From: Taeniopygia guttata
Taxonomy: Eukaryota > Chordata > Aves > Passeriformes > Estrildidae
Assembly (NCBI RefSeq): GCF_048771995.1
Contig: NC_133026.1
Location: 60,885,001 to 60,949,000, forward strand
Direction of reading: 5' to 3'
Length of the DNA: 64,000 bases
Under the pieces are notes generated by a model. It did not search any database. It was not told the DNA's origin and saw only the letters and a list, made by a program, of their open reading frames with translations. Positions 52,101 to 63,393 of this stretch are shown here, piece after piece. The translations under genes and the position numbers were made by a program. Position 1 is the stretch's first letter. Each line of letters begins with the position of its first letter.

Positions 52101-55100
52101 TGGGAGAAGAAATTTCTGGAGAAAAATACTTCTGAGATGCCCTTCAGAATAAGCAAGGTAAATTCCTTGTCAATATGCCTGTTGTCCTATGTCAATATAT
52201 CTATTACTGAGGAGAAAATACTTCACCTGTATTTCATATGCCACTGCAACACTACATATAGCTACATATAAACTCAGGGAGAACACCAACTGTGAAAATA
52301 ACTCAGCATTGTCTTGTTTGTGCATATCCATAAAAACTGGATTTTAAATTTATAACTCCTCAGTATCAAAATACTTGGGAACAGTTAAAGTTAATTTTAT
52401 AAAGTAACCTAAGCAAAGTAAGTTAAAGAAAGTAGCTTAAGGAAAAGAAGAAATTTCTCAAAATACCATTTTCAAACGGGACCAGGTTGCTTTGGAGAGC
52501 AATGTTTACACACCTAGAGCTCACTTGTGCTCTTGGCACCCTGAAATCATGGGATCTCATCCAGCTGTTCTTCCCACACATACCTTGGATGTTGTATGAA
52601 ACCTCACAGGGAATTTTTACAGGGTTTGTTATTTTAGCTGAGTGCATGACCATTCAGATGATCTATTCATTGAGCTAACAGTATTTAAATGATCATGCAC
52701 TGACAATTCCCAGTAGCTGACTGGATGCATATTTTTGGACTGTGTCAAAAGCAAGCAAAACTATTTGTCAATGGAAACAAACATTTTGTTTGACATAGAT
52801 TAAGGGTGCAAATACCTTTTGTATGCCAGACAACGTGAAGCAACTGATGTGACTGTGTACCCGAAACCTACTGCACTACATGTGCAATTTTAGGATCTGA
52901 CACAGCAGACAGTTGTGGTGAGTGAACTTGGCCGGCCACCAGGTGCCCACTGAGACTCCCTATCACTGCCCCTTGTCAACAGGACACGGGGAGAAAAATA
53001 GGATGAAAAGGTCATGGGTCAGGGAAAGAACAGGGAGAGCATTTACCAATTGCCATCATGGGCAGAACAGGCTCAACTTCAATAAATGAATTTATTGCCA
53101 ATTCTCAGAGTAAATTAGTGAAGTAAACCAAACATAAAGTGCCTCCCTCCACCCTCCCTTTCTCCCAGTCTCAACTTCACTTACGACTCATCTTTGCCCC
53201 AAAGGGAAGCAGCTAATATTGTAGTCACCTCATCGCATGCTGTCTCTACAGCTCCTTCCTCCTCCTCACACTTTTCCTCTGCTCAAGTGTGGGGTCCTAT
53301 CCATGGGATAAAATCCTTCACATCCAATGTGAGCCCTTCCCATGGTCTGCAGTTCTGCAAGAACTGCTCCAGTTTGAGTCCACTGTGGGCTCACAGGTGA
53401 TGCCAGAAAAGGGCTGCTCTCCACAGCATCATGGGTCCTTCCAGGAGCTTGCTCCAGCATGGGCTCTCCAGAGTTTGCAGGGTGGATATTTGCACCACCA
53501 TTGTCTTCACCATGGGCTGCTGGGGAATCTCAGCTCCAGGGCCTGAAGCACCTTCTCCCCCTTCTTCCTAGCTGACTTAGGTGTCTTCAGGAAAGTTTCT
53601 CCCACATTATCTCACTCGGCTCTCCCAGCTGCTTTTGTGCAGCATTTTTTACCTTTTCTTAAATACATAACCACAGAGGCACTACCAATATCACTGACTG
53701 GCTCAGATTTGGACAGTAGCAGGTCTGTCCTGGAGCCAGCTGAATCTGGCTCTGCCTGACAGAGGTATCTTCTGATGTCTCCTCACAGGAGCCATCCCTG
53801 CAGCTTCCCCACTATCATGCAAACCAAATATATTGGTGCCAGAAAGGGTTTAATTCACAGGGTGAATACCAAGGCCTGCAAAGAGAGTTACTTGAATATC
53901 GAAGCTTAATCTTTATTTTAAATTTAGAAATACATTACATGGGATTCAGTTAGTAGGTATTTAACTAATGTGTTTATACTAATTTTTATAAAGATCTCCA
54001 AGACTTTGAAAAGGGGGTGTATGTGATACTGTCTAAAGTAAAGAGTCCTGGGTATCCAGATACTGCTGAATCTTGTACTTGTTTTCACTTCAATGAAGCA
54101 AGTAAATTTTATTATACTTTTAATGTGTTAGGTAATTTTTATGTCTCAATTTTTTCCAGACCAAGACTACACCAGTACACATGATGTTTTTGAAAGATAA
54201 ATTTTTCATACTTCATGAAACCACCATGAAATTCAGAATCATTGAGCTGCCATATGTGGAAAATGAACTCAGCATGTTCGTTCTCCTTCCCGATGACATC
54301 AGTGATAACACTACTGGCCTGGAGCTGGTAAAGCCTACCTACTGTTGCATCACATACACTATGAGACCGTAACAGATTAAAAGAGTGAGGAAGAAAAGGC
54401 TTCAAAATCACACTAGAATGGCTCTGGTGTGCTCATACTTTGTTTCAGAAACTGTAACACCATGATTTTCAGCTTAGGATTCTGGACATGCGATAACATT
54501 GCAAACACTGTATTTCTAAAACCTATGTCCACACAACTGTCTTAGATTATTTTGTATCCTCTTTCCTATTGCCAGTATAGTATAGGGAAATAAAGGATTA
54601 CCTCTGAATCACCCTGCCCTAGAATTATCTTCTCCTGAGGGCTGTATTAATTAATGTTTATGTAATTTTCAGTCTGGATTTCCATCTGATAGTTTGTGGG
54701 GAGGTTTGTCAAACTAGGTGCTGAGTACCCTGACCCAGAAGGTGCCAACAGCAACTCATGACTATGCCAGGGTCAGTTTCAGATTCTAAACAGAGCAGGG
54801 CAAATATTTTTATTTGTACCTTAGTTCCCATGCATCCCATTTATTTATCACTACTAAGAGAAAATTTATCCATATACACACACATCAAGCATCTATTATT
54901 ATTGTTATAAGTAATACATTGCAAAAAAAGCAGTGTTCTTCACACCAGAGGAAAAAAAATTATAAACTACTCTGAGGCTTCAGGCCTACACCTCACCACC
55001 TTTAAGAAAATAAATAGGAGTATAAGTCACTCAGCACTTTGTCAAATCATGCCCTCTAAATATGATGCACGTTCCATCTGTAGTCACTGCTGGTAGTTGG

Positions 55101-55603
55101 GTGTTGCTTTACAGGTTCTTGATGAGCAATAAGACTTGGTCTGTGCATGCCTAATCTCTGTCCTTCACATTCCAACTGCTTTCTTCCTCAACGCATTGCA
55201 GGTGGAAAGAGAGCTGACATATGAGAAGCTGTCTGAATGGACCAAATCAGACAATATGATGAAAGCTGAAGTGGATCTATACCTGCCCAAGTTGAAGATG
55301 GAAGAAAATTATGACCTTAAATCCCCTCTGAGCAGCATGGGGATACAAAATGCTTTTGAACCAGGTCAGGCTGATTTCACAGGAATGTCAGCAAAGAAGG
55401 ATCTTTTCATCTCACAAGTTATTCACAAAGCTTTTGTGGAGATCAATGAAGAAGGTACGGAGGCAGCAGCTGCCACAGGTGTCTTGATGATGAGATCAAG
55501 AGTCCCAACAATGACTTTCAAAGCTGACCACCCTTTTATCTTCTTTATTAGGCACAACAAATCACAAACCATCCTCTTCTTTGGTAGATTTTGCTCACCC
55601 TAG
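46150..55603 (+). CDS. Bomapin-like serpin B10 paralogue
   Basis: Ov-serpin closest to mammalian SERPINB10 (bomapin, a nuclear serpin of bone-marrow cells) and to the adjacent MENT. Coding exons: 46150-46317, 47360-47446, 49047-49184, 51140-51257, 52015-52157, 54160-54327, 55202-55603; 407 aa. The CD-loop exon is 29 codons, as in MENT; its ARPKKRKM is a nuclear-localisation-like run, but the AT-hook core of MENT is replaced by PARP. The hinge GTEAAAATG is inhibitory. MRSRVP aligns with human IRIRVP, so P1 is probably Arg372; the loop before it is one residue shorter. Two oddities: the Gly of the TEGKI motif is Arg171, encoded across the exon 5/6 junction, and the Tyr of NAIYFKG is Cys195. Introns hold two CR1 pieces, an ancient CR1 and an LTR. 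Chicken may call this SERPINB10B or B10-like, so I leave the symbol blank. Confidence 0.9.
46960..47117 (-). repeat. CR1 LINE 3' fragment in intron
   Basis: A 160-bp antisense CR1 piece in the second coding intron of the SERPINB10-like gene. ACCATGTGCCTGAGAGTATT and CTCCCTGGGGAGCCTGTTCC are diagnostic. It is truncated on both sides. Confidence 0.85.
49700..50540 (-). repeat. Ancient CR1/L3-like LINE in intron
   Basis: Read antisense, this intron stretch follows the tetrapod CR1/L3-type reverse-transcriptase region. In order on the plus strand are GGATCACTGATAAATATGTT, CCCTGTGGTACTCCAGC, CATTGTGAATG, CCCATGGATGCTCAGCC, GGTAATCCAAAAAGACT and AACTCCAACAGATTTGTGA. All correspond to the usual consensus order but with heavy divergence. 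It is much older than the other CR1 copies here. Ends are approximate, and recognition is from memory of the consensus. Confidence 0.6.
51672..51832 (-). repeat. CR1 LINE 3' fragment in intron
   Basis: An antisense CR1 tail beginning with TTCATAGAATGGTTTTAGG and continuing AAGGATCATCTAATTCCAAC, followed by the CTTCCAGGGATGGGGCATCC segment. It lies in the intron before exon 6 of the SERPINB10-like gene, about 180 bp from that exon's acceptor. Confidence 0.88.
52914..53832 (-). mobile_element. Second solo LTR, same family
   Basis: About 0.92 kb related along its length to the LTR at 40985-42000. Both share the CAGGTGCCCAC-type start, a TGAATTTATTGCC-type segment, the CTCCAGC-rich middle, the TCTTAAATACATAACC-type segment (antisense TATA region) and the GCAAACC end. 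No internal retroviral region is seen. It sits antisense in the last-but-one intron stretch of the SERPINB10-like gene. It is old, diverged and broken. Confidence 0.75.
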
Positions 55604-56200
55604 TCAGTGAGTCCTTCCCCTGCAGAGCAGGAGATGCTTGCTTGCTAGCACAGAGGCAAACCCCAAACCTGAGGCTCTCTGCAACCGGGGGAGCAGGACT
55701 TGAACCATTTCATCAGACCACCCACCCTAGTGCCTGTGGCACAGCTCCTCCAGTGTCTCTTTCCTAAGCTGAAGGGACAACCGTGGCAGTGCCATGGGGA
55801 TTGTGCAATGCCTTGCACCCACAGAGCAATCCTGGCTATCACTTGGATCAGGCCATCATGGGTAGCTCTATCCTTATCACTAAATATCACCATGGCATTT
55901 CTATCTCTCCTACTCACAGCACTGCGCACAAGTATATTTTGCCAGTCTTTCTCCTTACCCTTATGGTGAGGGCCACTTATCCTGATGTAGTCCTAGTATG
56001 TACCCCCAGCCTGCAGCAATCAGACCCATCTCCTGCTTTTTAGCCCTGAACTAAGCCCTGGAGGCAGATCCTCCCAGCCTTCACCCTGTGGACTTTCCCT
56101 TGCTTTTCTTCCACATCCCAACTCCAAGTCTTCACCAGCTCCCAACAACTCTCATGTTGCTCCACAAATTCTATCTAATAAAGTTTTTGGGGTTTTTTTG
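55604..56200 (+). other. SERPINB10-like 3'UTR and poly(A) signal
   Basis: AATAAA at 56177-56182 is followed at once by a GT/T-rich downstream element, a strong poly(A) site. The 3'UTR is about 0.6 kb. A long T-rich tract (to about 56248) separates this gene from the CpG island of the next. Confidence 0.8.
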
Positions 56201-56399
56201 TTTTTTGTTTTTGTTTTTTTTTTTTTTTTGGTTTTTTTTTTTTTTTTAAGTACACCTCTCTGCGGGCTATTTTTCTCACTCAAACCCTCAGGAATGCGAG
56301 GAAGGGCTAAGGCCGTACGGTGTCTGGCTACAGCAACAGCTCAGCTTGGCTCAGAGCAATCCTAGCTTCAGAAATACGTAATAGTAATTAATAACCCTC

Positions 56400-57180
56400 A
56401 TGGACCGGGGGTGTTTTCTGTCAGCTCTGCCACGAGAGGGAGGCAGAGGCGGAGAAGCACAGGCCGTGGCCGGCAGAGCTGCGAGGGGAGGGGAGAGGCG
56501 GCTGCCGGGACTCCCTGAGGCGGGGGTGGGGGGGCAGCCATTTTCCCGGGAAGGGCTGCGGCGCCTCCCGCTCCCGGCAGCCAAGGGCAGGGCGCCTCAG
56601 GCTCCGGCTAGATCCCGGGAGGGGCCGGGCTCCCATCCTTTCCTTCTGCTCGGTGGCGCTTCCGGGAGCAGGGAGCGCGGCGGCCCCGGGGTGAGTGCGG
56701 CGGCCGCGTTGCTGTTGCCGCTGCTGCGTTGTCCTCAAGGTTTTCTACGGGAAAGCCTGTGCCTATGTTTTCTAGGGCTTTCTTGTTTTGCGGGTTTTTC
56801 TAGGAAGTAGGGCTGAATGGCGTTGCTTCTACTGTGTTTTGTATTTTCTTCTTTTTTTTTTTCTTCCCTCTTTCGTGACATTACCTGAACACCGCTGGTC
56901 TTTGCCGGCGGGAGCCGCGGCGGTGCGGCTGGAATGCTTCTCGTGGGAGCGCCGGGAGCTCCGCGGGGTTGCGACGTCTCTCCCCAGGCCAAGCCGGTGG
57001 CGAGGGCGGAAGATGAACTCTTCCCACCAGGGAGGGCCAAACCTTTGGCTTTTTGAGCCTCGGTTTGCTGGGACAGTGTCAGGCTCCTCCTGCCCCTCCC
57101 GGCCCCTATAGGAGCACAGGGGTCAGGAGCCGGACAGCAGCGGGGCCGTGTCATTCCCTGCATCCCAGGGAGAGCTGCGA
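56400..57180 (+). promoter_or_regulatory. CpG-island promoter of SERPINB6-type gene
   Basis: This is the only strongly GC- and CpG-rich block in the window (for example GCGGCGGCCCCGGGG near 56680), starting about 200 bp after the previous gene's poly(A) site. There is no TATA box. Such an island fits a broadly expressed gene, unlike the CpG-poor, tissue-specific type promoters of the four upstream serpins. The edges are judged by eye. Confidence 0.8.
56600..56690 (+). other. SERPINB6: SERPINB6-type leader exon
   Basis: A consensus donor GTGAGTGCGG begins at 56691 inside the CpG island, directly after GGCCCCGGG. I infer a non-coding first exon ending at 56690, splicing 2.66 kb onward to the ATG exon at 59348. 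The 5' end is not determinable from sequence. Confidence 0.5.
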
Positions 57181-58912
57181 TGCCAAGGGCCATCACCAAG
57201 AGCTGTCCGCGGTCTCACCCTGCAAGTGTTTTAACATTGCTCCCAACTCTCTAAATCCTAAATGACGCCTTTTCCCTCAAGGAAGGAAGCCTGCTTTGGT
57301 TTAGTGCGTGGGAAAGAGGGGTGTCTGTGCCACGGACAGAGCTTTGTCTGTGGAGATGGACGTGGTCTGGTGCTCTTTGCCCTGAGTTCCCTCGGGGGTT
57401 GAGTTTGAAAGAGTCAGCTTGAGACTCCTCTGATATAGCTGACACAATGTGGGGAAGTGTCCTTGTTTGCTGGACACTGATCCACATCGTAGTTTTTGTG
57501 GGTAGTGTCTCTTAGGCCGTGGGCTGCAGGGGAGCTGCATCCAGCTGTGGTTTCCCCGTGGCAAGGCCCTGCAGTGGTTGTCTGCTGATCGATCTACATA
57601 CAGCCTTTCGGTCAATAAAAACTGGCCTGGAGCATAGGTGTCGACTGCTGAGAATATACACTTCAAATTCAGACTGGTAGGAACACAAAACCTCTGCACA
57701 AGTTTGACCTGCAGAGCATGGGGGGAGCAGAGTAAGGAATGTGTTGCTGTCAGCAAACCCTTTGACCACTGAGGGCTATGCATCAGTTTACAATTGACTG
57801 ACAAATATGTACTTGTATCGTGAGGTTTTTTGTTCTTTAAAGGGCGGTCACTGTGTATTGTCTCTGAAACGGTGGATTCCAAATTTTGCATTGTCTCTGA
57901 TGAGAAAGGTGTCCGTAGTTATGTTGCTACTCCTGAGCTGCAAAGAAAGCATAGTTGACTGTACAGATGTAACTCCTAGCCTTGTGTCCCAGCTGTTGAA
58001 TATTATTTACCCCTATTTTTCAGGCAGGCAAATAATGTCAGTTGTGTCCTTTTGTCTGTAAATTCTTGCCTGTTGGAGAAACCCTACAGAGACTTTATAG
58101 AAAAAAACTGCCTGTTGGTGTCACTATTCCTGTGTGTTTTGACCCGGAAGTCAAAAAAACCTTATTGCTAGCAATCTGCAGATACTGGGGTAGTAGGAAA
58201 ATTCTGGTCTTCAATGTAGCCAATGTGAATGCTATGTGTCTCTTCTTTATTCTGTGATATGCATAAATTACTCATTCAGACACAATGGGAGGATTGTTTC
58301 CATCTAAGCGTGCTTGTTTTTTGGTTGTACTTTTTTCAAGTTATGGGCGAAGAGAAATAGGATAAAATTGCTACTATTTATAGTAAAGCCGCTAGCAAGG
58401 AATTCTCTTGGTTTGAAAAGCGTGCATGTGGAAACTTGCTCTTTTCAACTCTCTGTCCAAGATAATGAATCAGTAGTATGAATTAAAGGTGGTTTTGTAT
58501 TTGGTAGCAACATGTCAACACTAGGCCCTGCCTAAAGGGAAGAACAAAACACAGAGATAGTAAAAACAATCAGCTTTTATCTTATGATGACTTACGATAC
58601 TTATCTGTACTTATCTGTGGTTAACTCAGTGTTCTAGTACTTATTGCTCATTTAATAGGTGTGGTGTTTAATCTCAGATTCACTGCCTATAGGAGATGTA
58701 TACTGAGTATGACAGTTTGATTGTGGGCGTTGTCATGCTGCAGGCAATAAAATGGAAAGAAAATGAACTTTGATTTTTTTCCTTTGTAATTCAGCAGGAA
58801 ATTGCAGTTACCTCTCATGCTGGCAGGTGAAATAAATTTTTTTCTTCTTTTATCTAGTAGGCCAAGTCATTCTGCTGGCTTCTCTCAGCCTGGCTGGCAG
58901 ATTAAAACCCAG

Positions 58913-58969
58913 TGTGCACACATAGAAGCAAGCTGCAGATACCACTGAAAGTCTGTAGACTTAGAGAAG
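58913..58969 (+). other. Possible alternative leader exon
   Basis: A strong donor (AGAAGGTAAGAG; GT at 58970) follows a short ATG-less stretch, with an ATTAAAA element about 20 bp before it. The layout resembles the leader exons of the other serpins. It could be an alternative first exon of the SERPINB6-type gene, or chance. Confidence 0.25.
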
Positions 58970-59357
58970 GTAAGAGTTGGTTTATCTAGTGTTCTGATGT
59001 CTAACTTTGGATCTGGTGGAGTAATAAAGGGAAATTATTTTCTGTGTGAAGTCAAGAGAAACTTCTTTCAGGAAGTCCTGAACAAAATGCTCTTGTGCCT
59101 GATCACCTCAAAATACGTCACGCTGTGTAGGTATGGGATTGAAATCCAGTAGCAGACTGTAAACTGCAGAAATAACTCAAATGTGTAGTATGGGATCTCA
59201 GATGCTTGAGGCACCAAATCAGTCACCAATGAGCTGATAATTTCCCAACCTTTGCTGCCTAGTTTATGCTTAGAAGTGTAGAAGGGAGACAAGTGATTTT
59301 TATTTAGTTAGATTTGAATCATTCTTGTTCTGTGTTTTATGTCCCAGGCTGGAAAGC

Positions 59358-62300
59358 ATGGAAAGTCTCTGTGCAGCAAACAGCTCTTTTGCTGTGGACC
59401 TCTTAAGAAAGCTGTGTGAGAAAAGTGGGCAGAATGTGTTCTTTTCACCATTTAGTATTGCTTCTGCTTTGGCTATGGTTTTGCTGGGTTCCAGAGGTAG
59501 CACTGAAGCCCAAATAAGCAAGGTAGGTCAAAATAAACTTGGTGGATTGCATTTGATGGGATCATATGAGGAGTAAATGTGTCTCCCAGTGTGTGACATG
59601 CACTTGTGCTGAATTGTGATTGTCAATGTGGTGTGAGAGAGCAGAGCTCTTCATCTGGAGTGTGTTTAAGGAGAATCAATTTTCATTGTATTTGAAGTAT
59701 GAGATTCCTTCATTATGAAATGAAGTTTCCTAGATTTTGTTGGGTTGGGGTTTTGTGGTTTTTGAGACAGATCTTCTTTAATATGTAATTCAGAGGTATG
59801 TGGTTATATTTTTTTTTTTTTTGGCTTGATCAATTTATAGTTCCATAAAACATTACTTTCTGCTTCCCTGTTTGGACTTAATATCAGATAATATATGTTT
59901 TCAAAATGTAGCCAGATACATAAAATAAGAAATCCACAGTGACTGAATGTCAACCTGTTAGCATGGTTTACACTTTTTTGTTTTAAACTTGCTTAGGTAG
60001 CAGATAGGACTTGTCATGTGTTTTACATGTGACCTGATAAAATTAAGTGCAGAATCAGTCCTTTAGGTTCTGATGTTGGGCTCTTTTGCAAAGTGAGAGA
60101 TGAGTAAAAACCTGTATTTTTAACAATATTTACTATTAATAGAAGTTTTCCAAAAACTTATGTTGTTGCCATAGTTGGAAATACTCAAAAGCCATCTGGA
60201 AACAGTCCTGGACTACGGACAGTATATGTCCCTGCTTGGGCAGGGCTTTGTAGCAGATTGTCCCCACAGGTCCCTTCCCACCTGAGCCATTCTGTGATCC
60301 TATAGCGCTTGGTTTGAGGGAAGGAAAATCAGGACTTGTTACTCTGCTGCTCCCTAATTTATGACTTGTACAAGCACTGCAGAGGTTGTCTTTGTGCAGG
60401 TGCTTTCTCTGAACAATGCCCAGGATGCTCACAATGGGTATCAATCCCTTCTCTCTGAAATTAATGATCCCAACACCAAATACATCCTGAGAACTGCGAA
60501 CCGGCTCTATGGAGAAAAGACCCTTGAGTTTCTTCCAGTAAGTAGCCATTAAATTTGTTGTGATTGTTAGGATAATGTCCTTGGTACTTCTGTCCTCTGG
60601 AGGTCAAGGCAGGCTTTGGGGTTTGCCTTCCAGATTTTCTGGGCTGAGTGCAATAGATTCTGTCAGAGCCTGGTGTCTGAACTTGGCGGAGAATCTTTTT
60701 TAAATAACACGTCATCTGAATATGACAAAGCAGTGTCTACACTTGAGGGTTTTGTGATCCATTCATATATTTGGTTGTGGGACAAATGGTTGATGTATCT
60801 CTTAGCAAAAGTCTCATATACAAATCTATAAAATCATATGTTACATCCATGAAGCATAAAATAAAAACCGGGAAAAATAGCCATATCATTTAAAATTAAT
60901 TTATGTAGACATTTGTACTACAGTGCATTAGCCATTTGAATTAATAATAATTCCTAGTTCAAAGAAGGGGTATAAATCCTTGTAGGAACTTGTTAGTGAT
61001 AATTTAATGTCTATATATAAAGCTGGGGCAGGGAAACAGGGAGATTTCCCTGGAGAATGCAAGAATCATCTGTGTCTGAATGAGAGTAAATCTCTTGCTG
61101 AAAATCTGTTGTGGATGTCCCTGTTAGTCTTTTATAGAGTCCAGTCAGAAATCCTACCATGCTGGCCTGGAAGAGATGGACTTTCTGCATGCTTGGGAGG
61201 ATTCCAGGAAGCAAATCAATGGCTGGGTAGAGGAAAGGACTGAAGGTGAGTGCTTTTCCAAGTGCCCAATTGTGTTTAATGGTATCCATTTTTTATGTAA
61301 ACACCTATCCCTGGGTATAGGATTGTGAATTCAGACAACTCAGATGATGAACTATTGCTGTATTTGGTACATAGTTCTCTTCTCTATTGTTTATTAATCG
61401 GAGAGCAGATACTGTCTTGGAGAATATTTAGATACATTTCCAACTATTAAAAAAATGCAATTTTTATCTTTTGTGTCATAAAGGTAAAATTCAGAACCTG
61501 TTGGCAGAGGGGATTCTCGATTCCTTGACCAGGCTTGTGTTGGTGAATGCCATCTATTTCAAAGGCAACTGGGAAGAGCAGTTCAACAAACAGAGTACCA
61601 CAGAAAGGCCATTCCAAATTAATAAGGTATGATGTGCTAAAATTCTGGCAATACGCTGTTAATCTGAAGTAGCCTGAAATGACCACCTTTAAAAAGAAAT
61701 GAAATTTTTTCAAGCAGGGTTGCCTTGGGTGGGCTGTATGAGATTCTTTCTGCCCCTCCCTTTCATATGCATACCATCTTTGCTGAGTTTCTCTGAACTT
61801 TTCACATAATTTCAAGAACCTTTCATATAGCACAAAGACAGGTGTGAAAGTTTGTGAATTTAAGTCTTCTTCAGTCAGAGCTTCCCTGCTGCATTTCTGC
61901 CCCTGAGCCAATACAAAAGAAATGGAAAGCAAATTTCCTTTGAAGACCTGTGTTCTCTACAGTCTTGATTTTAGAAGTAGGTCAGTGCTCTTGAGGAAGA
62001 CTTGGCCCCTGGCATGGACAGGCCATGGCTGCCCCTCAGGATCCCCTGCAGCCCTTGGTTGGCCTCCAGGAGTCAAGAAGAAGAACGGGTAATGAGCCTT
62101 CCTTAACTCACCTGCTTGAAGCAACCATTGTGGAAAATGGAAGCTCGCATGCCTGTCTGGAAACTGTCCCTCCCCACAGTGGTGAAATAAATCCAACAAG
62201 CCTTTTAAGTGCTACTAGGAGATTTGAATAAGGGAGTGTTACTGTTCACCCCATAATCTGTACAAGAGCACTTAAGAAACCTCTGGACTGGCTTGCTTCC

Positions 62301-63393
62301 TGACACCCTGTCCTCCATGAACAATTGGAAATGCAAGATGTAAGCTGAAACCTTAAGCTAGTTATTTTACATGCTGTTCAGTAACAAAGAGAAAGAGTTA
62401 CTTTGTCATCCCAGGAACATTTCCAACATCCTGTGAAATCATTTTTGTAACTCTTGCAATTCTTATGACTTGCTGGACGATTTTCTATTGCTGTGTGGCT
62501 TTCCTTTCCTTTTGCTTATTGATCCTTTTCATGTGTCATTTTGTCTGCAAAATAATTTCTGCCATATTCTCTCTGGGCATTATTCTAAGGGGCACTGCTT
62601 TAATAAGAAAAAGCTAGTTATGTGACAATCTCATTAAGGGAAAGGAGAAAGCAATGAAACTGAGAAGAAGGAAACTAATGATGTAAACAATAATAGCTGA
62701 TGCTCCATGTGGAAATGGAATAAGATAGCAGAAAATGAAAATTAGAATTAAATCTCTCCGCTTACTACTATCCTTACGACTTTTAAGAATTCAAAATAAT
62801 ACTCTTTCTTGGTAGCTTTAGTATCTACATTTTAAAATATTTTAAGTCTTTGTTATAGTGATTGGAACCACAAAGATTAACAATAAATACATTGAAATGA
62901 TTTATTAATTTATTGTGAAGAACAATGTCCCTGCTTATTACTAGCTCATATTAATACTTGTCACTAGATCTTAAGTTAACAAAAAAGGTGGGGACATGTG
63001 TTTACCTTAAACGAATCTTCAAAAACATTTTTACATTAGTAATTAAAAAGGAAATCACAAGATATTTGTTATTTACAAAGGAGAGTGTGGTGTCTGTGTT
63101 CTGTGGTGTGTGATCAGTTTTCCTTGGTAAAATCCTAAAAGGCCTAAAGTAACTTGCTGCCTGCTCTGTAGTTTGAGACTGGCAGAGAAGCTCAGCACTC
63201 ACTGTTGACATCTCTTCATTTCTAGAATGAGACCAGGCCTGTGCAGATGATGTTCAAGGAGGCAAATTTTAACATGACCTACATTGGAGACTTTCAGACC
63301 AAAATCCTTGAGCTCCCATATGTGGGTAATGAACTGAGCATGATCATCCTGCTCCCTGATGCAATCCAGGATGGATCCACAGGCTTGGAAAGA
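59358..63393 (+). CDS. SERPINB6: Serpin B6-type, partial (3' end off window)
   Basis: Cytosolic ov-serpin; the family inhibits granule and trypsin-like serine proteases leaking into the cytosol. Coding exons: 59358-59522, 60400-60537, 61128-61245, 61484-61626, 63226-63393; 244 codons, then a GTAAGT donor leading to the last exon, which lies beyond the window. There is no CD-loop exon: [18 protein letters not shown] runs straight through, the seven-exon B6/B8/B1 layout. [32 protein letters not shown] and [25 protein letters not shown] resemble chicken and human SERPINB6 more than B8. Human SERPINB8 adjoins SERPINB10, so B8 is the alternative; chicken, as I recall, keeps B6 in this cluster. The exon at 61128 was placed by the GTTAG acceptor, which restores the family length of 118 bp. 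The reactive loop is not in view. The exons seen are open. Confidence 0.85.
60180..60305 (+). repeat. CR1 LINE 3' tail, sense
   Basis: A plus-strand CR1 end: ACTCAAAAGCCATCTGGAAA, then AGGTCCCTTCCCACCTGAGC and CATTCTGTGATCCTATA. It lies in the intron before the second coding exon of the SERPINB6-type gene, ending about 95 bp from that acceptor. Confidence 0.85.

Noticed and set aside
56735-57199. 154-codon minus-strand frame in the CpG island
   Set aside because: Open because of high GC content; low-complexity Pro/Ala/Arg-rich product without recognisable domain.
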